A stretch of 64,000 nt of DNA from Gigaspora margarita (taxonomy: Eukaryota; Glomeromycota; Glomeromycetes; Diversisporales; Gigasporaceae). Positions 23,321 to 33,753 of the stretch are shown in pieces. The notes under the pieces were generated by a model that ran no database searches, was not told the origin of the DNA, and was given only the letters and a program-made list of their open reading frames with translations. The stretch spans positions 365,399-429,398 of the forward strand of contig WTPW01000029.1 in assembly GCA_009809945.1 (NCBI GenBank), in the 5' to 3' direction. How positions within the stretch are numbered: the stretch's first letter is position 1; each line of letters begins with the position of its first letter. Position numbers and translations under genes: made by a program.

Positions 23321-24550
23321 CAGGACTTGTAAAAGCAACTATTAGGCATTAACAAAATTTAGTGCAATACAATAATTTACTTGCAACTCTTTGCCAAGAA
23401 ACCTTTCATTACTTATGTTTACATTATTTATTTCCTTCTTATTTTTGAATGTTATCCAGAATTAATCTATAATTATATTTTACTTAATCCTATTTTAGTT
23501 AGTTTCTTATTTATTTATTTTCTATTTTATTTTATTTTATTTTTATTTTTAAGACCCCAAGGTAGTATTTACCTGGGGTGTCATGTGATGCAATTTATTT
23601 TATCTTGTTTTATACAAGACTTGAATTAAAAAATATTTAAGATTGTTAGGGCGCTGACATTTATTAGGTAATATTTTAGGGGGTGGGGGGGGGTCAAGCA
23701 AAATCTTACCTTAGTCAGTTAGTTAAATTTGATTGGCTAAAATAAAATCTTACCTGGGGGTGGGGGGTAAGCCCCTATAGTAAATGAATATTAGGTAATA
23801 AATGTCAGCGCCCTTAACATAAGCCATACTATGTCATTTTTTGTTCACAATGGACTAATTATTATTATTTCCAATTTTGAAAATGTAAACATCTTGCAAG
23901 TATTGACAGATAAAAAACATCTGCATAATCTAATCTTTATTCATACCAATAACATGAAGGATGGTGAAAATAAAGAAAAGTTTCTCAAAGTATTGATAAT
24001 CTATGATCAAAGAAAAATTCTTTGTTGTAAAGTTTCCCAAGAATATGAAAAGGAAATCAGTTCTGTTTTATTAATAACTTGAGTTTAAGCCTTTTATTTG
24101 TTATTATTCAGATTTTATTAAAAGTATGTAAAGGAAAACCTATTGAACATGTTAGTTGATTAATTATAGTAGTTGCACATGTATTTAAACTCTTAACTTT
24201 ATCTTCAATAAAGTTTTTCTTGGAATTCAATACTCCAACAAGATAAAAATTGAAGTTAATACACAATTAAATTTTTATACCTCTCAAAGTTATACTTATC
24301 TGATATGTCAGTAACTTTATTTACAGTACATATAAATTAAATATATTACCTATTCTTAACAAACCTTATCCTTTGCTTTATCGAATCATTTTTCATGGCT
24401 TTCTTATTTCTGTATATTATCATCTTAATAAAAGGCACAATTCTGACTAAACCTGCTTCGACATCAATAGTAATATCAATACATTAATTACAATTAAAAG
24501 TTATAACTATTGTCAAAAAAAAAAATAGACTTCAAATATTTTTTTAAAAT
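23321..24550. other. interior of the Mutator-like element without a recognised gene, except a MITE
   Basis: Two short forward frames (23381-23629 and 23831-24082) are open but match nothing I know. The second contains NILQVLTDKKHLHNLIFIHT and might be an eroded accessory exon of the element. No other feature was found apart from the MITE at 23648-23814. Confidence 0.4.
23648..23814. mobile_element. 167-bp MITE with AGGGCGCTGACATTTATTA ends
   Basis: AGGGCGCTGACATTTATTA at 23648 and its exact complement ending at 23814 form the ends. The interior has G-rich runs on both arms and a GATTGGCT block. It resembles in style the G-rich MITE at 53295-53550. Confidence 0.8.
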
Positions 24551-27391
24551 GCCTATTATTCTGGCTGTGGAAGTGTTAAAACAGTTACAGAATTTACAAG
24601 ACAATGTGAAAATAAAATAGTAACATCATCAATATGCAACAAATCTTGTATCCAGCAAAAACAAAATAGATTAGCTAAAAAATCCCAAGCTGAAGTGCAG
24701 TATAAGCCAATAGATAATGAATATAATAAAGATGATGAAGATAGCAAAAATAATAAGTACACAGATATAAATAGCCAAAAGAAAAATGATAATGAGCTTC
24801 TTTATGAAGTTAGTGATTTTGTAGAACTTGTAAGCTTTAATTTTAGAGATAAGGAAGAAAATAATGATGGCAAAGTTGAATTTTCTATAATAATAAAAAT
24901 TGAAAACGAATTATTTAGTGAAGAAATATTGTCAACAGAATTAAATTTTGATGAATTACTGTTACCACAATTGGATTATAAAGAAATGTTATTGCCAAAA
25001 GTAGAACATAAAGAAATACTACTATCAGAATTAGATTATAATGAAATGTAATCACTGGATTTAGATTAAAATAAATCTATAATATTGTAAAAGCATTACT
25101 CTTTCCCCTTCAGGAGGATCAGGGTATTATTGAAAGATCAGAAATTTGTATATGAGTAGAAATAATGCCCAATACACAAGTCATGCAACAGTTCATCTAG
25201 GTTGCACCCAAAGAATTAATTAGCAACATAAGGATAAAGGCCAGATCAAAAACTGTATAAGTGAAGCACGAACTGCTATAACACGCTTTCAATATGATGG
25301 AAGTATTATAATTAAGATAGATATGTGTGAAAAAAGCTACAATATGCATACAGCACCTAATGGCCCATCAAAATCCTATCTATAGAGACATAAAAATGCT
25401 GTAATATGGATACAACAACATATTAACTTAGGTTCACAAATAACTAAATTTTACAAACAGCTTTGTAATGAAACTTTAATTAATCCAATTATATATACTT
25501 ATCAGCAAGTATTTTACTGGGTACATAAATTTTTAAGAAAACTGTATGCAACTGATGTCTCCAACCAAGTAAAATCTGCTATGAATTTTTTAGAACAGAA
25601 AGAGTTAGTTGATGAAAAATATAAAGTTGTTCAATACCAAGAAAATGATTTTGTGCATTCACTTGGATTTACTACATTGTTTTATCATCTAAAAGGCTCT
25701 ATCAATGAAGTTATTATTAATTCAACTTTTAAAACAAACCAAGAACAGTTTGAACTCTTCATAATAAATGTTAATTGTGGTGGATATGGAGTTCCTCTTG
25801 CATATTTGTATGTCGACATGTATATGGCACCAGAAGAATGACTATCAGATCCAAGTAATTCTGTGTACATGAGAGTTGATGTACTAAAAGAATTTTTTAT
25901 AGGTTTGCAAAATGAATGTATTTTCCTAATATTTGCACTTCTAGATAAAGTTACTAGAGAGATAATTGCTGTTCAGAAGGCTTGGCCTCAAACAATAATC
26001 CAACTTTAATTTTGGCATATAAAGCATGCAATTGAGCATAAGCTAAAGAAAAAAAAAACTCAAAAAAGTCAATATTCAATACAAAAGGCACATGAAGCAA
26101 ATCTTGAGTTCGAATTTATTGATCCAACTTGGTATCCAACTGAGCCATAGGGCAAAATATGTCCTAAAAAATTAATAAAAGAATTATTAAAGAATTAATA
26201 AACGAATTATTAAATATAGTTAAAAGGTATGTTATGTTGCACCCACTTATTCCAACAAGCAAAAATACTTTTCTTACATCAAAAGAGATCAGATACCAAA
26301 GTATTTTAGAAATTTATCAATTTTGTCATCAAAAAATCTTGCTAACTTTTGGGGATACTTGTGGATAAACTGGTATAACATAGGAGATTGGAATCTATTT
26401 GCATGGGCAGCTTATCCCAAAGCAATACCTATTGCCAGAACCACAATGATCACTAAATTGCATTTGCGTGTCCTTAAATATAATTACAAGTATAATTTAA
26501 ATCAGCCACGGTTAGACCGCCTAACACAAATAATTACAAAAGAACTAGTTTCGCATATAGAGAATACATGGAGAAGATTTAATTATAATTGTGAATTTCC
26601 ATCTTGGTGGGAGGTGTTTAAACACAACTGGAAATCTGCAGTAACAAAGGACGTAAGTAAGATTGACCATAATCATACAAATATAAATGCCTGGATTTGT
26701 TCATGCACTGCATTTTTATATAGTCCCTATATGAAATGCAAACATTTAGTAAAAGAATATTGTACAAAGAATGAAAATTTCTTTCCTCAATTTCTTACTA
26801 CAATGCGTCATCATGATAGTCCCTTTATTTACTTTGGTGAAATAAATAATGTTCCAAGAATTAATGCAATTAATAACCCCTGGGCAGGGTTGGCAATGGA
26901 GCCAATGGAGCTCAATGGTTGCACGAATGGAGCTCAATGGTTGCACGAATGGAGCTCAAAAAACTAGTATCCATTGGCTCCATTCAGAGCTCCATTGGCT
27001 CCATTCGCAGCTCTATTGGGCTCCATTGAGCTCCATTGCCAACCCTGCCCCTGGGATAACGTTTTGCAAAATAAAGTTTTAAAGACTACACCTATTTTGA
27101 AGTCATCAAGTAGCTATATTGCAAATATTGAAATGCTTCTATTCTTGATTGCAATAAATTATTGAAAATAGAAAAGAAGAGCTAATTACAGATTTTAAAA
27201 CATTCGAAATGTTAGTGAAGATTATTGAAGATAATATCAAAAATGACAAACTTTATGAAGCTTATAAGGTCCTTAGACAGCCTCTTATTAACGAAACAGT
27301 TGCATGCAGTGAGGCTCTTAACAAAAAAACAGCAGCGAACTTGGAGATCACAAAAAAGCCAAAAATTAGCTTTTTGGTCACGATAAAATAG
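24551..27391 (+). pseudogene. MULE (Mutator-like) transposase pseudogene with SWIM zinc finger
   Basis: Forward frames collectively encode a transposase. An acidic region (24695-25051) carries repeats like LLPQLDYKEM. The helical N-terminal part lies at about 25220-25600. The DDE core follows, with IINSTFKTNQEQFELF near 25715, PLAYLYVDMY, then LLDKVTREIIAVQKAWP near 25945 and FWHIKHAI near 26010. The SWIM finger CxCx10CxH (CSC..CKH) is near 26700-26745. The C-terminal tail runs to 27391. The first catalytic Asp position reads Asn, and stops break the core (for example before FWHIKHAI and after MYMAPEE). A palindromic MITE sits in the tail (26884-27049). It lies between the long inverted repeats and clearly was the element's own transposase. 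It is inactive in this copy. Confidence 0.8.
26884..27049. mobile_element. palindromic MITE inserted in the MULE pseudogene
   Basis: Perfect inverted ends GCAGGGTTGGCAATGGAG and its complement, with CCCTGG on both sides as a 6-7 bp target duplication. The interior has three AATGGAGCTCAATGGTTGCAC-like units on one arm and TCCATTGG/GAGCTCCATT on the other. Removing it together with one duplication restores an open frame reading INNPWDNVLQ across the site. Small open frames here are artefacts of the GGAGCTCAAT repeat. Confidence 0.8.
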
Positions 27392-27754
27392 AATTTTTTG
27401 TTGTTTCTTTAATTTCTCTCTTCGTCTATAATTCCTTTTTTTTTTCTAATTTTTTTCCTAAATATAGACTTTTTTCATCTGATTTCTTTTAGCTTTAGTT
27501 TTTGCGAGTTTTAACCTGAGGTTCGGTCTTGATTTACCTAAGCTCTCTTATTTTGCCATCTTATATAATATCCCGAATATAATTATTTTCTTTCTTGTAT
27601 AAAGATAAAAAAAAAATTATTAATAAAAATATATGGACAAAAATTAAAAAAAAGAAGTTAAAAAAAGTTTGATCTGCAAGACTTTTATGTACGTACAAGT
27701 CTTGTGCTAGTAATACAAACCCTAAAAAGTAATAAATTTGTAAATATTTCCTTA
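27392..27754. other. stretch between transposase pseudogene and right terminal repeat
   Basis: No gene. GCTAGTAATACAAACCCTAAAAAG at about 27706-27730 looks like one end of the MITE family at 42174-42481. Confidence 0.45.
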
Positions 27755-27811
27755 CCACCAGTTATTCAAATTCAAAAGTATAAAAAAAATTTCATTAAAT
27801 TTGGATAGTTG

Positions 27812-28252
27812 CCCTGTAAGAAAAAGTGGCACGTGGTACGGTCCAAGATGGCACGGGAAAAAACAACTATTACGTGCCTCCGCAAAAAATTTTACGTGCA
27901 AATCACGGTCCACAAACCGTTCCTTCACTGCAATTTCCGTAGAAAAACGTGCCAAAAATCCGTGCCAAAATCCGTGGATTTTGGATTAGTAAACTGCTGA
28001 AATCCGGTCCATTTACTGTTCAAAATTTACGGGTGAACGTGCCAAAAATGGCCGGTGAAAAGAAACCATCCAGTACCTCACGTGTCAAACACGGTGCACT
28101 ATCCCGTGCCTTTCCGTTATTTTAGTGAACGTGCCAAAATACGTGTATTTTGGCTTAGTAAACTGCTGCAAAATCCGGTCCATTTGCGGTCCAAAATCCA
28201 CGCGTATACCCGTAATGGCGCGGATATCACACGTGCCACTTTTCTTACAGGG
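27812..28252. mobile_element. MITE family C (CCCTRTAAGAAAAGTGG ends), copy 1, 441 bp
   Basis: CCCTGTAAGAAAAAGTGGCACG at 27812 and its near-complement ending at 28252 are flanked by a TTG duplication (27809-27811, 28253-28255). The interior is GC-richer than its surroundings and full of CGTGCCAAAA(A)TCCGTG-type motifs. The second copy is at 32069-32793. Open frames inside on the plus strand are by-products. Confidence 0.85.
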
Positions 28253-28263
28253 TTGGTTGTCGA

Positions 28264-28641
28264 GAAATTTTTATTTAAAGTATTTGTTGTAACATTTCAT
28301 TTTCTTAAATAATTTTAAATGAAGATTTCTAGACAACCAACTACCTGAATTTAATGAATATTTTTATTTTGATTCTATGAACTCATAGAATTAAAATAAA
28401 ATAAAAAAATTGACCAAATTTGAATAACTGGCAGTCAAGAAATATTTATTAGAAATTTTTATTTAAAGTATTTGTTGTAACATTTCATTTTCTTAAATAA
28501 TTTTAAATGAAGATTTCTAGACAACCAACTACCTGAATTTAATGAATATTTTTATTTTGATTCTATGAACTCATAGAATTAAAATAAAATAAAAAAATTG
28601 ACCAAATTTGAATAACTGGCAGTCAAGAAATATTTATTAAA
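28264..28641. repeat. exact 189-bp tandem duplication in the MULE terminal repeat
   Basis: The stretch starting GAAATTTTTATTTAAAGTAT at 28264 repeats at 28453 with essentially no difference across the unit, including its hairpin. Confidence 0.85.
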
Positions 28642-29255
28642 AATTTTAAAACAATTTGCCGTAACTTTTTTTATAGACTCCTAAACTTTGAACGAAAATT
28701 ACTCTGCGCTTACCTGGTTAAATTCGATCAAATTTTTTTTTATTTTAATTCTATATATTAAATGCTCATAGAATTTAAGCAAAAAAAATTTTGATCGAAT
28801 TTGACCAGGTAAGCACAGAGTAATCTTAAAAAAGAAGCTACGGCCAAATTTTTTTTTTTTAACTTTCAATAAATATTTCTCGACAACCAGTTATTCAAAT
28901 TCGATAATTTCTTTTTATTTTAATTCTATGAACCCAAAGAATTAAGCCAAAAAATTTTTCATCAAATTGTTGTCGAGAAATTTTTGTTTAAAAGTTCAAA
29001 GAAAGGATGATTTACCCGATGTTTTTTTGATATTTTTTAGGTTTTTAAAAACATTTCGCGATGATTTCTTGACCTCTACGGGACCGAATTCAATGAGCCT
29101 TTTCTATTTTAATTCTGCATTAAATTAAAGAATTTTTTACCATATTTAATCAAGTGGTCGTAGAGAAATCATCACTAGGATTTTTAAAAAATTTTCGAAC
29201 TGGGTCGGAATGATCGTCGATCACGTGATAGTGAAAATTTTCTATCCGGATTTAC

Positions 29256-30717
29256 TTATTTGTGCCGGTAATACAACCCAAAAAAGGAAATTTAATTTTG
29301 TAAATAAACAAAGTGTGTAAAAACGAAATTAGGGTTAGGAGGATAGCTTTAGGAGGTATGGCTATAGACATTGCCCATGATATGTAAAATTCCGTCCCCG
29401 ACATTTTTAATTAGTGCAAAAAGGTCGATTTAAACACTAGTTTTGGCTTTTTTCTTCTTCTGCACGTGTTCGGAATTCATGTCAGGCTGATCCGGAACGA
29501 TCCAAATTCGAACTCACTGATTGGTAGTTGCCTTTTTAAGGGGTGTCTAAAGCCTGGCACCTCACGAAATCACCCGATGCATGGGAAATCACGGGACAAT
29601 CAGTGATCCCGATTTTTTTCGAGTTAGCAAAAGTAAAAATTTTCAAAAATTTTAATTGAATATACCTGATAGCCACCTGACTAAAGTCGAATAATTTTTT
29701 TTATTTAGATTCTATGGATCCATAGAATTCAAATATAAAAAAACTCATCGATTTTGGTCAAGTGGTTGTGGAGATACCTTTGCTCAAAGTTTTGAACAAA
29801 TTTGGCGCAGCTTCTATTTTTGATCGGTATTTTGATTTTTTATTAACTTTGAACGAAGGTTACTCCACAACCTCCTGACCAAAATCCATAAAATTATTTT
29901 ATTTGAATTCTATAGATGCTTAGAACTCAAATAAAAAAAAATTCATCGATTTTGGCCAGGAGGTTGTGGAGATACCTTCGTTCAAATTTAGAGAAAAATC
30001 AAAACATCTATCAAAAATAAAAGCTGCGCCGAATTTTTTCAAAATTTGAGCGAAGGTATCTCTACAACCACCTGACCAAAAATTGGCAAAAATTTTTTTA
30101 TTTGAATACTATGGATTCATAGAATTAAAATAAAAAAAATTTCATAGATTTTGGTCAGGTGGATGTAGAGATATCTTCGCTTAAATTTTGAAAAAATTTG
30201 CCGCAGCTTCTATTTTTGATAGTTGATTTTTCTCTAAATTTGAGTGAAGGTAACTCCACAACCTCCCGGCCAAAATTGATGAATTTTTTTTATTTGAGTT
30301 CTAAGCATCCATAGAATTCAGATAAAAAATTTTTATGAATTTTGGTCAGGAGGTTGTGGATTTACCTTCGCTCAAAGTTAATAAAAAATCAAAATACCGA
30401 TCAAAAATATAAGTTGCGCCAAATTTTTTCAAAACTTTGAGCAAAGGTATCTCCACAACCACTTGACCAAAATCGATGAATTTTTTTTTATTTGAATTCT
30501 ATGAATCCATAGAATTTAAATAAAAAAATTTAATCGACTTTAGTTAGGTTGCTATCAGGATATTTCAATTAAAATTTTAAAATTTTTAACTTTTGCTAAC
30601 TCGAAAAAAATCGGGATCACTGATTGTCCCGTGATTTCCCATGCATCGGATGATTTCGTGAGGTGCCAGGCTTTAGACGCCCCCTTTTTAGGAGTTTGTA
30701 TTACCGGCACAAATAAG
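29256..30717. mobile_element. MITE family D (ACTTATTTGTGCCGG ends) split by a fold-back element
   Basis: TTACTTATTTGTGCCGGTAATACAA begins near 29256 and the complement ends near 30717. The left 290 bp align block by block with the intact family member at 42174-42481 (AAATTAGGATTAGG-like, CATTTTTAATT, CACGTGT, CACCGATTGG blocks). The right end is displaced by the insert at about 29551-30690. Confidence 0.7.
29551..30690. mobile_element. 1.1-kb hairpin-array fold-back element
   Basis: Inverted ends of about 150 bp carry GGTGTCTAAAGCCTGGCACCTC at the left and the complement ending GACGCC at the right. CTTTTTA(A)GG flanks both sides as a probable 9-10 bp target duplication. The interior has five serial hairpins (centres near 29712, 29905, 30118, 30308, 30500) such as TTTGAATTCTATGGATCCAT. 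The inter-hairpin sequence (GGTTGTGGAGATACCTT, GCAGCTTCTATTTTTGAT) resembles that of the MULE terminal repeats. Hence it is probably a non-autonomous MULE derivative. Confidence 0.7.
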
Positions 30718-31367
30718 TAAATAACTAGGTCATTTCTATACCTGTCGTAAAACGACATTCCAATCGAATCATAAGATCAGGTACGAAGTGATTAAAAGAA
30801 AAGCATTAGACAAAAAAATAATGTATTTACATTTTTTTAAAAAAAAGTTTGTAAATAATAATTTACCGATTGCAAAATAATACAAATCATTTTCGAATTT
30901 ACAAATGGAATGTTAATTATGATGCAAGCATATTATTATTCAAAACGTGCGTTATACGTAATCTGTAGAATGTCAACTCTTTGTTATGACCTAATGACCA
31001 AATGACCCCGGTCCTTTGGAAATGACCATAGTCATTGGTCACGAGTCATTTCAAAATGATCCAAAATTTGAATGACCTCAAACGACCAGTCGTTTTGAGG
31101 TCATTTAAGGTCATTTGAAAATTGGCAAATGGCCAGGTCATTTATCATCCCTGGTATAACCAGAGTGACGTTATAAAGTTTTGCCAGCTCTAGATTTGAT
31201 TAGTCAACAACTGAGTTTGATAATTGAGTAATTGGATATCCGGGTAACCCGTTTTAATCAGTACCCGGTTTTAGTTTTGTGTACCCAGCTAAAAAAAATG
31301 GTTGATCCGACGGGTCACGGGTAGAGATTTTTAAACCCCTATTCATAATTAATTAATACTCATAGCT

Positions 31368-32799
31368 AGTGCTCCGAATCGGTTCGGGTTAGAAAATTTT
31401 GACCCGAAAGTTTCGGGTCGGGTTCGGGTTAGAAAATTTTGACCCGAAAGTTTCGGGTCGGGTTCTGGTTGTGAATTAACCCAACCCGACCCGAATTTGT
31501 TATATAGATTACCGGTAGTCTTTTTTTTTTTTAGAATAGCGGTTATCATTTATCGCATTGTCTCCCCTGATCGACCAATCGGGATGCAGGATCAGCTGTA
31601 ACGCGAAATCGAAACGAAACAACTTTTTTTAAAAAAATAGTTTCTAACTTAAAATTTTGACTATGAAACTACACTTTTTTTTTAGCAAAAAAATTCTTTG
31701 CAAAATTTTGGCTTAGAGGGTCTTCTAGTTATTGCATCTACCAAACGCTAATCCTATCTTAACCCGGCCGCTATTTATTTTGTTTAATGTAAAATCAAAA
31801 CAAAAATAATTGGTCGATCAGGAATGTTGCGATAATAATTTTTTTTTTCACATCTAAGGTCACGCTTTTTAATTTTGATCTAAGGCCAAATTTTATTTTT
31901 TTAAAAAACTTTAGCATGTTGGCCTTAAAAATTCGGGTCGGGTTCGTGTCGGGTTGGGGTCGGGTCAGGTTGAAGAGCTAACCCGAAAGTTTTCAACCCG
32001 ACCCGACCCGAAATTTCGGGTCGGGTCCGGGTTGCCTATAACCCGACCCGAACCGACCCGTTCGGAGCCCCTATAAGAAAAGTGGTCCGAGATCGCACGG
32101 AAAAACAGTGTATAGGCACGTGGTCGAGTGGCACGTGCTATGGGTCGGGTTTGCACGTGCATGGTTCGAATAGGCACGGGAATCGGCGGACCGTGTTGAT
32201 CCGTATATACGTGCCAATTTAACGTGAAATCACGAAATCGTCCGTGCCTTTTGTAGCAGTTTATTAAGCCAATTGACACGTGCGATGGCACGTGAATGGA
32301 ACGGATAAATTTATGGTCCACTTTCCAGAAGACATTTAATTAGAAGAGGACCGGATAATAGTTGAAGTATGTGCATATCTGGAAGCTAAAGTAACTGCAA
32401 ATGTGTAAAATCTTGCAAGGAATCTTTTTCCTTAAGATACCAGAGCAGGCTTACTTGCGAGTTTTTGAGATATTGCAACTTTTTTTAAAAAAAATCGTTT
32501 GTGATCCTTCAATCTTATAGTACTCCGTGAAACGAACCAGCACGTGTCATTTTTAACACGTGCCATTCCGTGTAATTCGACGTTCCATCACGTACAACGT
32601 GCATATGCGTGCCAACGAATGCGTGCCATTCCGTGTGACGTAATATAACGTGCCACCCCCATTACCGTAGTATCCGTGTCATTTTTAATCGTGCCATCCC
32701 GTAAAACGTGCCTATACGTGTCACAAGGTCCGTACCATCCCGTGATATACACTGTTTTCCCGAACCATACCCCGAACCACTTTTCTTATAGGGAGCACT
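31368..32799. mobile_element. MITE with GGGTCGGGTT arms, 10-bp target duplication, itself interrupted
   Basis: Ends are AGTGCTCCGAATCGG and, after removing the insert at 32069-32793, the complement CCGTTCGGAGCACT. The 10-bp ACTCATAGCT flanks it at 31358-31367 and 32800-32809. Both arms consist of GGGTCGGGTTCGGGTT and AACCCGAAAGTTTCGGG repeats. An inner inverted repeat (GATCGACCAAT) lies at about 31575 and 31810. A 9-11 bp duplication is typical of Mutator-like elements. The minus-strand frames across it are repeat artefacts. Confidence 0.85.
32069..32793. mobile_element. MITE family C, copy 2, 725 bp, nested
   Basis: CCCTATAAGAAAAGTGGTCCG and the complement ending CTTATAGGG are flanked by AGC on both sides. 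The interior is rich in CGTGCCAT(T)CCGTG and GGCACGTG motifs, as in copy 1. It sits a few bases inside the right end of the 31368-32799 element and interrupts that inverted repeat. Confidence 0.85.
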
Positions 32800-32839
32800 A
32801 CTCATAGCTCATGACTTTAACGCACATACGTACGTAAAT

Positions 32840-32970
32840 CAGTGTTTCGGCTGAAGCCTCCCCAAAGCTCGAAACATTTCGGCCCTGGAGTTTCGGTATC
32901 GCCCAAAATCTGAAACTTCCGAAATTGCCGAAATTGCCGAAACCTTGGTGAATATTGGTCTCGGAATCAG
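32840..32970. repeat. GTTTCGGC inverted repeat with CCGAAATTG tandem
   Basis: GTTTCGGCTGAAGCC faces GAAATTGCCGAAATTGCCGAAAC. This is probably a small eroded MITE. Confidence 0.45.
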
Positions 32971-33032
32971 GTCGGAAAAGATCTTTAGTGATCTGCAACT
33001 CGGAATTTGCTTGACATAAGGGTACCGAATTT

Positions 33033-33223
33033 TACAGGAGGGTCACCAAAATTCCGGCTCGGATGCGTCGTATCTAGGTTGTCGTTAGCCCTAGTTGTTA
33101 GCAATTTCTATAGTAAAATTATCAGCTGGGCATTTTTTACTTAATGAATTGATATGTTTTCATTAGTAAAATTTTTTATGATCTTGGGGCAAAATGATCA
33201 ATTCCGATCCGGCCGACTATGAT
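33033..33223 (+). repeat. dispersed repeat, second copy of 14323-14513
   Basis: Same block order as the copy at 14.3 kb, about 80% alike by eye. A 27-30 base A-tract follows at about 33414-33443 and is probably unrelated. Confidence 0.65.
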
Positions 33224-33414
33224 TTCGATGCATTCCGATGTATTTCGACCCAGAATTTTGGGGACCTCTTGTATGAGTTTTAGGGTACCCGTAAACCATA
33301 CCCTTAATGAAGATTTGATTATATAAAATGGTTCTGTTTTTTGAAGTAAATTTTATTTGTAACAGATTTTTTTGAGAAATCAACAGGGTTAAAAGCATAA
33401 TTAAAATGAATTTG

Positions 33415-33446
<32 letters not shown>

Positions 33447-33753
33447 AAGAAAGATGGATTTGCTACAGTATTTTTTACTGAGAAAGCATATCTGACAGTA
33501 AATGTTAGTAATAATAATTTAATAATTATTTATTTGACAATGGAGACTTTTAGCGTTAGGTTAAAACAGTTTGGATCAAAATAGAACTTATGATTTTACA
33601 AAAAAAATTTATATAATACTTAATGAATACATAAATATAAGCTCACAAATAATGAGTAAATTCTTAATACGTCAAAAGTAAACTGTTCTAAAGAATATGT
33701 CATATCTTCACGTTTAGATATAATAAAATTATCCGTGCTTATTTAGAATTACC

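Larger units (their letters stand above)
22465..29250. mobile_element. decayed Mutator-like element with about 0.8-kb hairpin-array terminal inverted repeats
   Basis: The sequence of about 22465-23320 reappears in inverted order and orientation at about 27755-29250. Examples are AAAAATCCTAGTGATTATT at 22547 against its complement at 29170-29190, the GTTTAGTTTAATG/CAAAGATTTC blocks, and the TTGGCCATAGCTTCTTTTTT block at about 22895 against 28820. Each arm contains five serial hairpins of the type TTTATTTTAATTCTATAG..TAGAATTAAAATAAA. The arms enclose the MULE transposase pseudogene at 24551-27391. Long inverted repeats around a MULE transposase are the classical Mutator layout. The right arm was later enlarged by a MITE (27812-28252) and a 189-bp tandem duplication. 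The exact outer ends and target duplication could not be fixed. Confidence 0.75.
27755..29250 (-). repeat. right terminal inverted repeat of the Mutator-like element (expanded)
   Basis: Inverted counterpart of 22465-23320. It is lengthened by the MITE at 27812-28252 and by the tandem duplication at 28264-28641. Hairpin centres lie near 28375, 28565, 28755, 28925 and 29112. Confidence 0.75.

Noticed and set aside
26746-27165. Several overlapping frames on both strands around 26.75-27.17 kb
   Set aside because: By-products of the GGAGCTCAAT palindromic MITE and the transposase tail.
31385-32060. GGGTCGGGTT/AACCCGACCC runs, telomere-like
   Set aside because: They form the arms of a MITE with an exact 10-bp target duplication.
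31965-32321. 118-codon minus-strand frame
   Set aside because: Translation of GGGTCGGGTT and CGTGCC repeats across the border of two nested MITEs.
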